64,000 nt of DNA from GCA-020343675 sp964462945 (GTDB lineage Bacteria > Planctomycetota > Phycisphaerae > Sedimentisphaerales > Anaerobacaceae): NCBI GenBank assembly GCA_964462945.1, contig CAYWZW010000014.1:16071-80070 (forward strand). Reading direction: 5' to 3'. Below the pieces are notes generated by a model, which did not search any database, was not told the DNA's origin, and was given only the letters and a program-made list of their open reading frames with translations. Positions 33,024 to 41,052 of this stretch are shown piece by piece; the first letter of the stretch is position 1; each line of letters begins with the position of its first letter. The translations under genes were made by a program, and so were the position numbers.

Positions 33024-34609
33024 GCAGTTGCCTCCTGGCCGGTCGCTTCCAGCATCAGCGCATGCTCGTTCACTTCCTCGATCCGGTGTGTCGGTCCCAG
33101 CCTCCCGCGGCACATCACGGCCACCCGGTCGCAGACCCCCATCAGCTCGGGCAGATAGCTGCTGACCATCAAGACCGCTTTCGGCTCGCGGCCTTCGCTC
33201 GGTGAGCCGGTCGCAAGGGCATTGATCAATCTGTAAACCAGCGCCTTGGCCGCCACGTCGATGCCTCGCGTGGGCTCATCCAGCAGGAACACATCCACGT
33301 CGTGCTGGAGCAACCGGGCCAGCGCCACCTTCTGCTGATTGCCGCCCGAGAGAGACGAGACGGGTTGCCGCGGTCCCTGGCAGCGGATATCCAACTGCTC
33401 CAGCCATCGCCGGGTCGCTCTATCCTGTCGGCTCGGCAGGACCAGCCGGAGCGGGCCAAAGCCCCTCAGTTTGGAAAGCGTGACGTTGTCCGCCACGCTC
33501 AGGGAAAGGGCCAGACCCTCTTGCTTTCGGTCCTCACTCAGCAGGCCCGCCCCCTGCATCCAGCGTTTCACCGGCGAAGCCGGCCCCGTGTACACGCCCA
33601 ATCGGATGTGACCTTTCTTGACCGGCTCCAGCCCGAACAGGCTCCGCAGCAGCTCCGTTCGTCCCGCGCCCACCAGCCCGGCGATGCCCAAGACTTCGCC
33701 TCGCCGCAGCTTCAGCGACGCGGACTTGGGGTTTTTCAAGCCGGCCAAATCTTCGATCTCCAAAACGACCTCTCCGGCCGGACGCGCAGAGCGAGGGTAA
33801 AGCTCCTCAACCTGCCTTCCCACCATCATCGCCACGATCTGGCCGGGGGTAATCGCCGCCACGTCGCTGCTGCCCACGACCCGGCCATCCCGCAGAACCG
33901 TGACCCTGTCCGCGACGCGCTTGACCTCTTCGATAAAGTGGGAAATATAGACAATGGCTTTGCCCTGCTGTTTGAGCCGGCCGATAATCTCGAACAATCG
34001 CTCGACGTCCTGCTGCGTCAGGCTGCTGGTCGGCTCATCCAGCACCAGCACGCGGCAGCCGATGGCCAAAGCCCTCGCAATTTCCACCAACTGCTGCGAG
34101 CCGACCGACAGTCTGCTGACCCGGGCGTCCGGGGTCAGCTCCGGATTATCAAATTCCTTGATCGCTTCGAGCGCTTGCTGGCGCACCTGTCCCCAGCGCA
34201 CCACGCCCAACCTCGTCGGTTCCATCCCCAGCACGATGTTTTCCTGGACGCTCAGGTGCGGCGTGAGTGAAAGCTCCTGGTAAATCATGGCGACGCCGGC
34301 CCGCCGGGCTTCGAGTGGATTGTTCGGCCGGTAGGGCGCGCCGTCCAGCCACATCTGGCCCGCGTCCGGTTTGACCGCTCCGGAGCAGACCTTCATCAAG
34401 GTGCTCTTGCCGGCCCCATTCTCACCCACCAACGCGAGGACCTCGCCTGCGGCGACCCGGATTCCCACGTCTTCCAGCGCGACGGTTGCCCCAAAGCGCT
34501 TGGACACCCCCTGCATTTCGAGCCGGCCCGCTGGCTGGTCCGCCTTACGCCCGCCTGCCATCGGTCGGGCAGGTCTGGCGGACTGGTGTGCGTCTATTCG
34601 TTCAGCCAT
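33020..34609 (-). CDS. Sugar ABC transporter ATPase, two NBDs, RbsA/MglA type
   Basis: Energising subunit of the importer, 529 aa with tandem nucleotide-binding domains. NBD1: Walker A GENGAGKST, LSVGSQQLVEIARAL, Walker B VLVLDEPTSSL. NBD2: degenerate Walker A GLVGAGRTE, signature LSGGNQQKVALARLL, DVFLLDEPTRGIDV, as usual for this family. The first 30 residues are extra and mostly encoded by a nested palindromic repeat (34538-34583). Its ATG lies inside the last codons of the binding-protein gene (16-nt overlap), and its stop overlaps the permease ATG. Confidence 0.95.
   Translation of the reverse strand: MAERIDAHQSARPARPMAGGRKADQPAGRLEMQGVSKRFGATVALEDVGIRVAAGEVLALVGENGAGKSTLMKVCSGAVKPDAGQMWLDGAPYRPNNPLEARRAGVAMIYQELSLTPHLSVQENIVLGMEPTRLGVVRWGQVRQQALEAIKEFDNPELTPDARVSRLSVGSQQLVEIARALAIGCRVLVLDEPTSSLTQQDVERLFEIIGRLKQQGKAIVYISHFIEEVKRVADRVTVLRDGRVVGSSDVAAITPGQIVAMMVGRQVEELYPRSARPAGEVVLEIEDLAGLKNPKSASLKLRRGEVLGIAGLVGAGRTELLRSLFGLEPVKKGHIRLGVYTGPASPVKRWMQGAGLLSEDRKQEGLALSLSVADNVTLSKLRGFGPLRLVLPSRQDRATRRWLEQLDIRCQGPRQPVSSLSGGNQQKVALARLLQHDVDVFLLDEPTRGIDVAAKALVYRLINALATGSPSEGREPKAVLMVSSYLPELMGVCDRVAVMCRGRLGPTHRIEEVNEHALMLEATGQEATA
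34538..34583. repeat. Nested palindromic repeat in the ABC ATPase N-terminal coding region
   Basis: Outer arms GTCCGCC/GGCGGAC enclose an inner hairpin (CCTGCC..GGCAGG). The outer part shares GTAAGGCGG with the repeat in the HAD gene (8702-8723), the inner part CCCGCCTGCC..TCGGGCAGG is nearly the same as 53716-53740. In frame; it encodes residues of about 9-24 of the ATPase. Confidence 0.75.
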
Positions 34610-35616
34610 TTCCTGTAATCCGGCTCTAACAGATTCTTCATCTTCGGATCGTCCATGTTTTCCGCAGTCGCCACCTCCGAGCCGGTATCAATTCGTTTCT
34701 CCACCTGCTGGCCTCGCAGGTGGGCCACGATTGTTTTCACGCCCAGATACCCCATGTTGATGGGGTCTTGCAGGACCAGTCCGTGAATCAAGCCGTTCCG
34801 CAGGCCCATCACGAGCCGGTCTGAGCTGTCAAAGCCGACGTATTTGACCTTGCCCGCAAAGCGGCCGTCTTCCAAGGCCCGCAGCATGGCAAACGCCGTT
34901 GACTCGTTCGGGCAAAAGATACCATCTATGGTCAGCCCTCCGTCGGGCGTCCGCAGTGGTGACAACAGGCTTTCGCTGGCGAGGTAGGCGCTCTCCGTAG
35001 TCGCGCCGCCGTACTGGTTCGCGCTGACGACCTGGATACCGGGATATTTCTCTTTCAGCACGTCCAGGAAGCCTTGTTCGCGGTTCATCGTGCTGGCGGA
35101 GCCTTCCTGGTACCGCAGCATGATGACCTTGCCTTTGCCGCCTAAGATTTCCGCCAGTCGTTCGCCACCCTTTCTGCCGCCGATGTAGTTGTCCGTCGCC
35201 ACGAAGCTCACGTGATCTTCGCTTTTCAGATCGCTGTCGATGATCACCACGGGGATGCCGTTGCTCACAGCGTCCTTGACCGGTCGGCGCAGGGCCACAT
35301 CATCCAGCGGCGCCAGCACGATTCCGTTCACGCCGCGCGTTACAAAATCCTCCACGACCCGGATTTGCGATTCCCTGTCGTCCTCCTTGAGCGGCCCTTT
35401 CCATATCACTTCGACGTCCAGGCCGGATGCCTTCAGCTCCTGCTGGGCCTTGATCGCACCGGCGTGAATGCTCTTCCAAAAAACGTGCGTCGTACCCTTG
35501 GGAATCACGGCGATACGATATGTATCGACTCCTGCTTCTTTCTTCTGCTTGCAGCCGATTGAGGCTGAAATAACAATCAGGGTGATAAGAACAATTATTC
35601 TCACAAGTTTTTTCAT
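34594..35616 (-). CDS. Sugar ABC transporter substrate-binding lipoprotein, RbsB type
   Basis: Periplasmic sugar receptor of the LacI/RbsB fold, 340 aa. Lipoprotein signal MKKLVRIIVLITLIVISASIGC with the Cys at residue 22. Typical blocks: YRIAVIPKGTTHVFWKSIHAGA, GVNGIVLAPLDDVALRRPVKDA, IPVVIIDSDLKSEDHVSFVATDNYIGG, FCPNESTAFAMLRAL, VGFDSSDRLVMGL. The ATG at 35616 has AAGGAG eight bases upstream. First gene of the operon, behind a good promoter (35654-35682). The ligand sugar is unknown. Confidence 0.95.
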   Translation of the reverse strand: MKKLVRIIVLITLIVISASIGCKQKKEAGVDTYRIAVIPKGTTHVFWKSIHAGAIKAQQELKASGLDVEVIWKGPLKEDDRESQIRVVEDFVTRGVNGIVLAPLDDVALRRPVKDAVSNGIPVVIIDSDLKSEDHVSFVATDNYIGGRKGGERLAEILGGKGKVIMLRYQEGSASTMNREQGFLDVLKEKYPGIQVVSANQYGGATTESAYLASESLLSPLRTPDGGLTIDGIFCPNESTAFAMLRALEDGRFAGKVKYVGFDSSDRLVMGLRNGLIHGLVLQDPINMGYLGVKTIVAHLRGQQVEKRIDTGSEVATAENMDDPKMKNLLEPDYRKWLNE

Positions 35617-35653
35617 AGTTCCGGCTCCTTGAAATTGGGTTCTAACGGCCACG

Positions 35654-35682
35654 ATGATAAAGACTTGGCGTTAAATCGTCAA
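35654..35682 (-). promoter_or_regulatory. Sigma-70-like promoter of the ABC sugar operon
   Basis: On the minus strand TTGACG, a 17-bp spacer, TATCAT. About 38 bases before the binding-protein ATG. Divergent from the kdsB promoter, with 27 bases between the two -35 boxes. Confidence 0.65.
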
Positions 35683-35709
35683 TAAAAATGAGATTTCCGG
35701 CCGGGACTG

Positions 35710-35738
35710 TTGACATAGCTTTGTTCTTTCGTTACCAT
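35710..35738 (+). promoter_or_regulatory. Sigma-70-like promoter of kdsB
   Basis: Perfect -35 TTGACA (35710-35715), 17-bp spacer, -10 TACCAT (35733-35738). Transcription would start near 35745, leaving a leader of about 100 bases before the GTG start. Confidence 0.65.
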
Positions 35739-35848
35739 AAGTGCCCAGTTGGAATTTCGAGGCCGCACTGACATCGCGGCAATGGAGTTTCCTGAATATG
35801 TACCATTTGCCGAGTAGAAAGACCGTGTTAACGTAAAGGCGAGCGCGA

Positions 35849-36589
35849 GTGAAGATTGTTGCTGTTATACCGGCCCGTTACAGTTCGACCCGATTCGCCG
35901 GTAAAGTTCTCGCCAAAGACACGGGCAAATTCCTCATCCAGCACACCTACGAGCGGGCCTGTTTGGCCAGACTCCCCGAGAAAGTGATCATCGCCGCCGA
36001 TGACGAAAAGGTTGTGGCTGCCGCGAAAACCTTCGGTGCCGAGTGTGTCCTGACTTCGCCCGAGCACCAGAGCGGCACGGACCGCATCGCCGAGGCTGTT
36101 GCCGATATGGACGTTGAGATTGTGGTGAACCTCCAGGCCGACGAGCCGGAAATCGACCCGGCTAATATTGACCATCTGGCGAAGCTGCTGGTCGAGAACC
36201 CCGATTATCCGATGGCCACGCTCGCGGCGGATTTCCAAAGGGCCGAGCAAGTCGCCGACCCGAATATTGTTAAGGTCATCACCGACCGGAAGGGCGGAGC
36301 GATTTACTTCTCGCGTTCGCCGATTCCGTACGACCGGGAAAAAGCTGGCGTCGGAGACGTTCGGCAATATCTGAGGCATATCGGCATTTATGCCTATCGC
36401 AAGAAATTCTTGTTAGAGATTACCGCTCTGCCGCAAACGCCGCTGGAAAAAACCGAAAAACTCGAGCAGTTGCGGGCCATCGAAAACAGCTACGGAATTT
36501 TAGTCGGCAAGGTCAAACACACCTGCGACGGCATCGACACCCCCGAACAGTACGCCGAGTTTGTCAAAAGGTGCGAGAAGAAGAAATAG
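35849..36589 (+). CDS. kdsB: 3-deoxy-manno-octulosonate cytidylyltransferase
   Basis: Activates KDO with CTP for lipopolysaccharide core synthesis, 246 aa. Motifs: VAVIPARYSSTRFAGKVLAKDTGKFLIQHTYERA (nucleotide loop), SGTDRIAEA, VVNLQADEPEIDP, YFSRSPIPYDR, QYLRHIGIYAYRKKFL, EKTEKLEQLRAIENSYGI. The start codon is GTG. Its presence implies an outer membrane with KDO. The 3' end (LVGKVKHTCDGIDTPEQYAEFVK) is repeated in the chimeric frame at 37114-37329. The stop codon abuts the first CACAGAG repeat. Confidence 0.96.
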   Translation: MKIVAVIPARYSSTRFAGKVLAKDTGKFLIQHTYERACLARLPEKVIIAADDEKVVAAAKTFGAECVLTSPEHQSGTDRIAEAVADMDVEIVVNLQADEPEIDPANIDHLAKLLVENPDYPMATLAADFQRAEQVADPNIVKVITDRKGGAIYFSRSPIPYDREKAGVGDVRQYLRHIGIYAYRKKFLLEITALPQTPLEKTEKLEQLRAIENSYGILVGKVKHTCDGIDTPEQYAEFVKRCEKKK

Positions 36590-36610
36590 CCACAGAGGGC
36601 ACAGAGAAAA
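36589..36610. repeat. CACAGAG repeat, left end of cassette 1
   Basis: GCCACAGAGGGCACAGAGAA starting at the kdsB stop. Same phrase as 37341-37371; the opposite orientation occurs at 37051-37096 and 37797-37827. Confidence 0.75.
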
Positions 36611-36633
36611 TGAGGCGGAAGGAGAAAATGAGC

Positions 36634-37050
36634 ATGGAAATAGCTTTCAAAGTAGCGATGACAATACTTGGATGTATTGTATTTCTATTTTTTCTTAGGG
36701 GAGTATGGAAAGGTCAAATAGATATAAAGGAGACCTGCTCAAGAATCGTAGGGAAACTGATTTCAGAACCTGATTTCATAGCAAAAAGGGATCCCAACAA
36801 GATATATCAAAATGGGAAAGAAGTGGGCATGGTCTCCAAGAGTGTTCAAGAGAAAGATGGCACTATAATATTTGAGGAGCTTTGTGAAACAGAGGAACTT
36901 GATAGAGAAATTCCGTTCGAGTATCAGAGACTCAAACTAAGGATTCTTCGTATCGGAGCCACAACAGGCGTGAAAATCTCTGCTTCAAGTATGGACGCAA
37001 ATGTGAGAAAAGCGGTCTTGACAAACGTTGTTTGTGAAAAGGTTGATTAA
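36634..37050 (+). CDS. Small AT-rich gene, single-pass membrane protein (cassette 1)
   Basis: 138 aa, unknown. One N-terminal membrane helix (VAMTILGCIVFLFFLRGVW) and a soluble domain of about 110 residues outside or inside the membrane, with KRDPNKIYQNGKEVGMVSKSV and a C-terminal DANVRKAVLTNVVCEKVD. AAGGAG lies nine bases before the ATG at 36634; ATG 36628 and 36610 are alternatives. Markedly more AT-rich than kdsB and pyrG. Enclosed by inverted CACAGAG repeats (36589-36610 and 37051-37096). No family recognised; the base composition suggests transfer. Confidence 0.7.
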   Translation: MEIAFKVAMTILGCIVFLFFLRGVWKGQIDIKETCSRIVGKLISEPDFIAKRDPNKIYQNGKEVGMVSKSVQEKDGTIIFEELCETEELDREIPFEYQRLKLRILRIGATTGVKISASSMDANVRKAVLTNVVCEKVD

Positions 37051-37096
37051 CTCAATTCTGTGTACTCTGTACTTTCCTGTCCTCTGTGGCAGAAAA
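37051..37096. repeat. CACAGAG repeat, right end of cassette 1 (inverted)
   Basis: TTCTGTGTACTCTGTAC then TGTCCTCTGTGGCAGAAAA; the reverse complement of the cassette left ends. It runs up to the ribosome site of the chimeric frame. Confidence 0.7.
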
Positions 37097-37113
37097 TAAA
37101 AAAGGGAACATCT

Positions 37114-37329
37114 ATGTCGCATAATAAAGATTTGTTGGCTTCCGTGAGTGACGTATCGACCGAGAGCGAGTTTTTCTCGCCGGTACCGAAAGGGTATAAG
37201 ATTCGTAGGATGGGCCTTGGCGCACCGACCCGACTGGTCGGCAAAGTCGAGCACGCCTGCGACGGCATAGATACCCCCGGCCAATACGCCGAATTCGTTA
37301 AGAGATATAAGAATAGCCGCAGAGAATAA
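37114..37329 (+). pseudogene. Chimeric scar: pyrG 5' end fused to kdsB 3' end
   Basis: 71 codons, ATG preceded by AAGGGA. The first part, LLASVSDVSTESEFFSPVPKG, repeats the first 30 residues of pyrG with few changes at the DNA level. The second part, RLVGKVEHACDGIDTPGQYA and on to the stop, repeats the last 30 residues of kdsB. About ten unrelated residues (IRRMGLGAPT) join them. This is the junction a tandem duplication of kdsB-pyrG leaves after loss of the rest. It may still be translated, but neither half has a catalytic core. Confidence 0.85.
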
Positions 37330-37340
37330 TTTTGTTTTTA

Positions 37341-37371
37341 GCCACAGAGGGCACAGAGAACACAGAGAAAG
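37341..37371. repeat. CACAGAG repeat, left end of cassette 2
   Basis: GCCACAGAGGGCACAGAGAA then CACAGAGAAAG. About 27 of 31 positions match the reverse complement of 37797-37827. Confidence 0.8.
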
Positions 37372-37399
37372 ACAAACAAAATTTTTAAGGTCACAAAGA

Positions 37400-37795
37400 G
37401 TGAAGCCTGAAACGCAAATAAACATTGGTAGAAAGACCGCAATTGTTTTGCTTTTTCTTCTTCTGGCTACTCCGCCTTTATTTATATGCCAGAAAATAAA
37501 TGTAGAAGAGGAGCAGGTGAGCCTCAAACAAGCTTTAATCTTCTCAACGTTTATGTACATATTACTTTTGCCGTTGGTCTCGATTTTGGGTGGCTTTGCT
37601 TGGGCCCTAAGACGTAATAAACAAAAAGTAGCTATTGTCCTTTTTGTAATATATGTAATCTGGGGCGTACTTTCGGCTATTGTTAGTGGGATAGGGTTAT
37701 TGTTAGTTGAATTTGTTACGGTTCTTTTGCTTTTACAAGGTGTATTGGGTATTAGGAAATCGCAAGTATCCCAAACTGCGTACAACGACGAATAA
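37400..37795 (+). CDS. Small AT-rich gene, multi-pass membrane protein (cassette 2)
   Basis: 131 aa, unknown. Four hydrophobic stretches: about residues 13-31, 45-67, 74-95 and 97-115 (for example AIVLLFLLLATPPLFI, YILLLPLVSILGGFAWAL). GTG start with AAGG nine bases upstream. As AT-rich as cassette 1 and unlike its GC-rich neighbours, yet unrelated to cassette 1 in sequence. Enclosed by inverted CACAGAG repeats of about 31 bp. The topology loosely recalls DUF4190/YIP-like small membrane proteins, but I cannot assign it. Confidence 0.65.
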   Translation: MKPETQINIGRKTAIVLLFLLLATPPLFICQKINVEEEQVSLKQALIFSTFMYILLLPLVSILGGFAWALRRNKQKVAIVLFVIYVIWGVLSAIVSGIGLLLVEFVTVLLLLQGVLGIRKSQVSQTAYNDE

Positions 37796-37796
37796 A

Positions 37797-37827
37797 TTTT
37801 CTCTGTGTCCGCTGTGTCCTCTGTGGC
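37797..37827. repeat. CACAGAG repeat, right end of cassette 2 (inverted)
   Basis: TTTTCTCTGTGTCCGCTGTG then TCCTCTGTGGC, inverted to 37341-37371. It runs up to the ribosome site of pyrG; upstream frames of pyrG translate it as SVSSVAKK, which is not part of the protein. Confidence 0.8.
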
Positions 37828-37843
37828 AAAAAAAGGAATATTT

Positions 37844-39619
37844 ATGGCAAAAGATAACGAGTTATTGGCTTCAGTCAGTGACATATCAACCGAGAGCGAG
37901 TTTTTCTCGCCGGTGCCGAAGGGCTATAGAAAGGGTAAGACGCGCTACGTGTTTGTGATGGGCACGGTGATGAGCGGGCTGGGCAAGGGGATATTCTCGT
38001 CCTGTCTGGCCAAGCTGATGCAGGATAAGGGCCTCAAGGTCGCACCCATCAAGCTCGAAGGCTATTTGAATATCGACTCCGGCACGCTGAATCCGTTCCG
38101 GCACGGCGAAGTCTTTGTGCTCGACGACGGCATGGAAACGGACATGGACCTGGGCACATACGAGCGGATGCTCGATCAGGATTTGAGTAAGGCGAATTTC
38201 GCCACGAGCGGCCAAATCTTCAACTCCGTTCTCAATAAGGAGCGCCACGGCGATTATCTCGGCAGAGACGTTCAGATGATTCCCCACGTTACCGGCGAGG
38301 TCAAGCTCAAGCTGCGTCAATTAGCCATGGAATCCGACGCCGATGTCATTTTCGTCGAAATCGGCGGCACCGTCGGCGATTTGGAAAACGCCTACTACAT
38401 CGAGGCGATGCGCGAGCTGGCCTACGAAGAAGGGCCGCACAGTAGCTGCTTTGTGGCCCTGACCTATATCTTAGAGCCGAAGACGCTCGGCGAACAGAAA
38501 TCAAAGGCGGCCCAGTTGGGTATTAAGCAGCTTATGCAGTGCGGCATTCAGCCGGACATCATCGCCTGCCGGGCGGCCAGTCCCGCGACGGAAAAAATCC
38601 GGCAAAAAATCAGCATCTATAGCAATGTGCCTTTTGAAAGGGTCATTAGCCTGCCGGACTCGGCAAGTATCTACATGATCCCGGCGATGCTCCGGGAGGT
38701 CGGCCTGGATTTTGAAGTTGCCCGGCTGCTGAAAATTGAGGACAGGATCGATCTGCGGCACGAACGCAAGGCCTGGGCCCAGTGGTGCGACTTCACCGAC
38801 AAGATCGGTTCGGCCGGCCATGAAATCACCATCGGTGTTACGGGTAAATACACGTCTGTCCGCGACAGCTATGCCTCGATCATCAACGCCCTCGAGCACG
38901 CCGGCATTGCTTTAGCCTGTGACGTGAAGATTAAATGGATCGAAACAACCAGCCTGGCCGACAGAAACGTGGCTGAGAATCTCGATGACGTTGACGGCAT
39001 TATTGTGCCGGGCGGCTTCGGCACCCGCGGCGCGGAGGGAAAAATTACCTGCATCAAGTATGCAAGGGAGAATAATCTGCCTTATCTGGGACTCTGCTTT
39101 GGCTTTCAGATGGCGGTCATAGAATTTGCCCGCAACGTCTGCGGCCTGAAACGAGCCAACAGCACCGAGATCGAGCCGGACTGCCCCGAGCCGGTGATCG
39201 ATGTGCTGCCGGAGCAGAAAAAAATTGAGGGCCTCGGCGGAAATATGCGTTTAGGCGGGAGGGGCGTCGAACTGAAGACCGGCACGATGGCGTGGGAGCT
39301 TTTTGGCAGGGCGGATTCGGTCAGGATGCGATTCAGGCATCGGTACGAGGTTGATCCTCGTTACATCGAGCAGCTTGAAAAGGCCGGCCTGGTGTTCTCC
39401 GGCAAGGCCCCCAATCAGCCGATCATGCAGATATTCGAGTTGCCCTCTCATCCGTACTTTCTCGGCACTCAGGCCCATCCCTGCCTGACCTCCCGGCCCC
39501 TGCGGCCGCAGCCGATGTTCGTCGGACTCGTCGCCGCCGCAATGCAGAAGCGTTACCCCCAGGAAAAATCGCCTGATTGCATGAAAACCGTTCAGAAGCT
39601 TTGCAGCCGCGCCGATTAG
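37844..39619 (+). CDS. pyrG: CTP synthase
   Basis: Makes CTP from UTP, ATP and glutamine; 591 aa, longer than the usual 530-550. A 33-residue N-terminal extension (NELLASVSDISTESEFFSPV) precedes the synthase domain, which begins TRYVFVMGTVMSGLGKGIFSSCLAKLM; the GHGD-free early region then gives IDSGTLNPFRHGEVFVLDDGMETDMDLGTYERM. The glutaminase domain has LCFGFQMAVIEFA (nucleophile Cys; most have CLGMQ), and closing GTQAHPCLTSRP. ATG with AAAGGAA upstream. CTP is the co-substrate of KdsB, so the kdsB-pyrG pairing makes biochemical sense. Confidence 0.95.
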   Translation: MAKDNELLASVSDISTESEFFSPVPKGYRKGKTRYVFVMGTVMSGLGKGIFSSCLAKLMQDKGLKVAPIKLEGYLNIDSGTLNPFRHGEVFVLDDGMETDMDLGTYERMLDQDLSKANFATSGQIFNSVLNKERHGDYLGRDVQMIPHVTGEVKLKLRQLAMESDADVIFVEIGGTVGDLENAYYIEAMRELAYEEGPHSSCFVALTYILEPKTLGEQKSKAAQLGIKQLMQCGIQPDIIACRAASPATEKIRQKISIYSNVPFERVISLPDSASIYMIPAMLREVGLDFEVARLLKIEDRIDLRHERKAWAQWCDFTDKIGSAGHEITIGVTGKYTSVRDSYASIINALEHAGIALACDVKIKWIETTSLADRNVAENLDDVDGIIVPGGFGTRGAEGKITCIKYARENNLPYLGLCFGFQMAVIEFARNVCGLKRANSTEIEPDCPEPVIDVLPEQKKIEGLGGNMRLGGRGVELKTGTMAWELFGRADSVRMRFRHRYEVDPRYIEQLEKAGLVFSGKAPNQPIMQIFELPSHPYFLGTQAHPCLTSRPLRPQPMFVGLVAAAMQKRYPQEKSPDCMKTVQKLCSRAD

Positions 39620-39645
39620 CGGCTCGATTGTCAATTGAAGATTGG

Positions 39646-40056
39646 CTACTTTTCCGTGCTGTTGCCCGGTGCGGTTTGTTTTTGAAGTTCCTCGATTTGG
39701 GCTTGGAGCCGCTTGTTTTCCTCACGTAGTTTTGAAATCTCTTCCATAACAGGGTCGAGGACACCTTTCACCTGGTCTCTAATGTTCTGCTGCGCCTTCT
39801 TTTTCCAGGTCTCTTTTTCCTGCTGGCACGCTGCGAGCAGCTCTTCCTGTTTTTTGATTTCCTCGCTGTTCCGCTCTTTGAGCGTTTCGATTTCTTTGCT
39901 GCGCTGCTCCAACTGTTTTCTTAGCTCCATGTTCTCTGCGGCGATAACTCTGCTCTTTTTTACGTTAGGCGGCTCCTGTTGCCCGCCGCAGCCTCCTATC
40001 AGCATCACAGTAGCACCGATGACTAAGACGAACGCCTTTCGGGCCGGCCCTTTCAT
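39646..40056 (-). CDS. Coiled-coil lipoprotein of unknown function
   Basis: 136 aa. Signal peptide with lipobox IGGC (Cys at residue 23), then about 90 residues of heptad-patterned coiled coil (AENMELRKQLEQRSKEIETL, ISKLREENKRLQAQIEELQK). It probably forms an Lpp-like or tethering rod in the periplasm. It follows mtnP by 25 bp on the same strand and is convergent with pyrG. No family recognised. Confidence 0.75.
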   Translation of the reverse strand: MKGPARKAFVLVIGATVMLIGGCGGQQEPPNVKKSRVIAAENMELRKQLEQRSKEIETLKERNSEEIKKQEELLAACQQEKETWKKKAQQNIRDQVKGVLDPVMEEISKLREENKRLQAQIEELQKQTAPGNSTEK

Positions 40057-40081
40057 TGTATGATCCTTTCAAATGCTGAGA

Positions 40082-40957
40082 CTATTCGAAAAGCACTTTT
40101 AGCTCTTTTCTATCAACTTGTGCGATCTGGTTGCGGTCGGTCCAGACAGCCAGGTCGAGGCTTCTGCGACAGGGACAATGCTCGCTGACAAATTCATGCT
40201 CACTTGTTAAAACGGCCTCCAGAAGCTCCAGGCAGTTATTCGTTGCTCGCGTCAGATTTCCGCGTATCTCTTGAAGGAGAGTCTGTTTATCTTTTTCGCC
40301 CTTGTGGGGCCTCCAGCAGTCGTAGTCGCTGGCCAGGGCGATCATCGCGTAACAGATCTGTGCTTCCCTGGCTAATTTGGCTTCCGGCATAGCGGTCATG
40401 CCGATCAAATCGCCGCCCCAGGCGCGGTGCATGAGCGATTCGGCCCGCGTGGAAAACTGGGGCCCTTCCATACATACGTACGTGCCCTTCGGATGCGTCT
40501 CTATATCTGTGCCTTTTGCCGTGTCGATGAGCATCTTTCGAATCCGCCCGCACGTCGGCTCAGCCATCTCGCAGTGCACCGCCCCAAAGCCGCCGAAGAA
40601 GCTGCCGGCCCGCTTGAACGTCTTGTCAATGAACTGATCAACGATGACCAAGTGTCCCGGGGCAATCTCGTCTCGAAGTGAGCCCACCGCGCCGCTGCTT
40701 AGCACTGTGTGGACGCCGAGTTTTTTCAGAGCAAAGATATTCGCGGCAAACGGCACCTCGCTGGGCGGGAGTTTGTGTCCTTTGCCGTGCCGATTCAGAA
40801 ATGCGATTGTCCTCTTGCCGAATTTTCCGACCAGGATTTCCGTGCTGGGCTTGCCAAACGGCGTATCGACATCGTGAAGCTCTGCATCGGCGACATGCTC
40901 AGCTAATGCATCACCAAGCCCCGTCCCGCCTATTATGCCAATTAGCTCTTCTGCCAT
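40082..40957 (-). CDS. mtnP: S-methyl-5'-thioadenosine phosphorylase
   Basis: Splits methylthioadenosine with phosphate to adenine and methylthioribose 1-phosphate in the methionine salvage pathway; 291 aa, PNP family. IGIIGGTGLGD at the N-terminus, FLNRHGKGHKLPPSEVPFAANI, LSSGAVGSLRDEIAPGHLVIVDQFID, CMEGPQFSTRAES, LIGMTAMPEAKLAREAQICY. MEGPQFSTRAES and the NRHGxGH motif mark it as the MTAP rather than PNP branch. ATG at 40957. Confidence 0.93.
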   Translation of the reverse strand: MAEELIGIIGGTGLGDALAEHVADAELHDVDTPFGKPSTEILVGKFGKRTIAFLNRHGKGHKLPPSEVPFAANIFALKKLGVHTVLSSGAVGSLRDEIAPGHLVIVDQFIDKTFKRAGSFFGGFGAVHCEMAEPTCGRIRKMLIDTAKGTDIETHPKGTYVCMEGPQFSTRAESLMHRAWGGDLIGMTAMPEAKLAREAQICYAMIALASDYDCWRPHKGEKDKQTLLQEIRGNLTRATNNCLELLEAVLTSEHEFVSEHCPCRRSLDLAVWTDRNQIAQVDRKELKVLFE

Positions 40958-41052
40958 AACCTCTGTCTTTCCTGCTCCAATTGGGCATTATGGTAACTCT
41001 TTCGCAGTCCATTTACAATCGTTTTGTAAAACTGCACAACGGTACGGCCAAT

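Noticed and set aside
36589..37827. Classic integron gene cassettes
   Set aside because: No integrase and no attC-like folded sites with the core GTTRRRY; the repeats are inverted at both sides of each gene, unlike attC.
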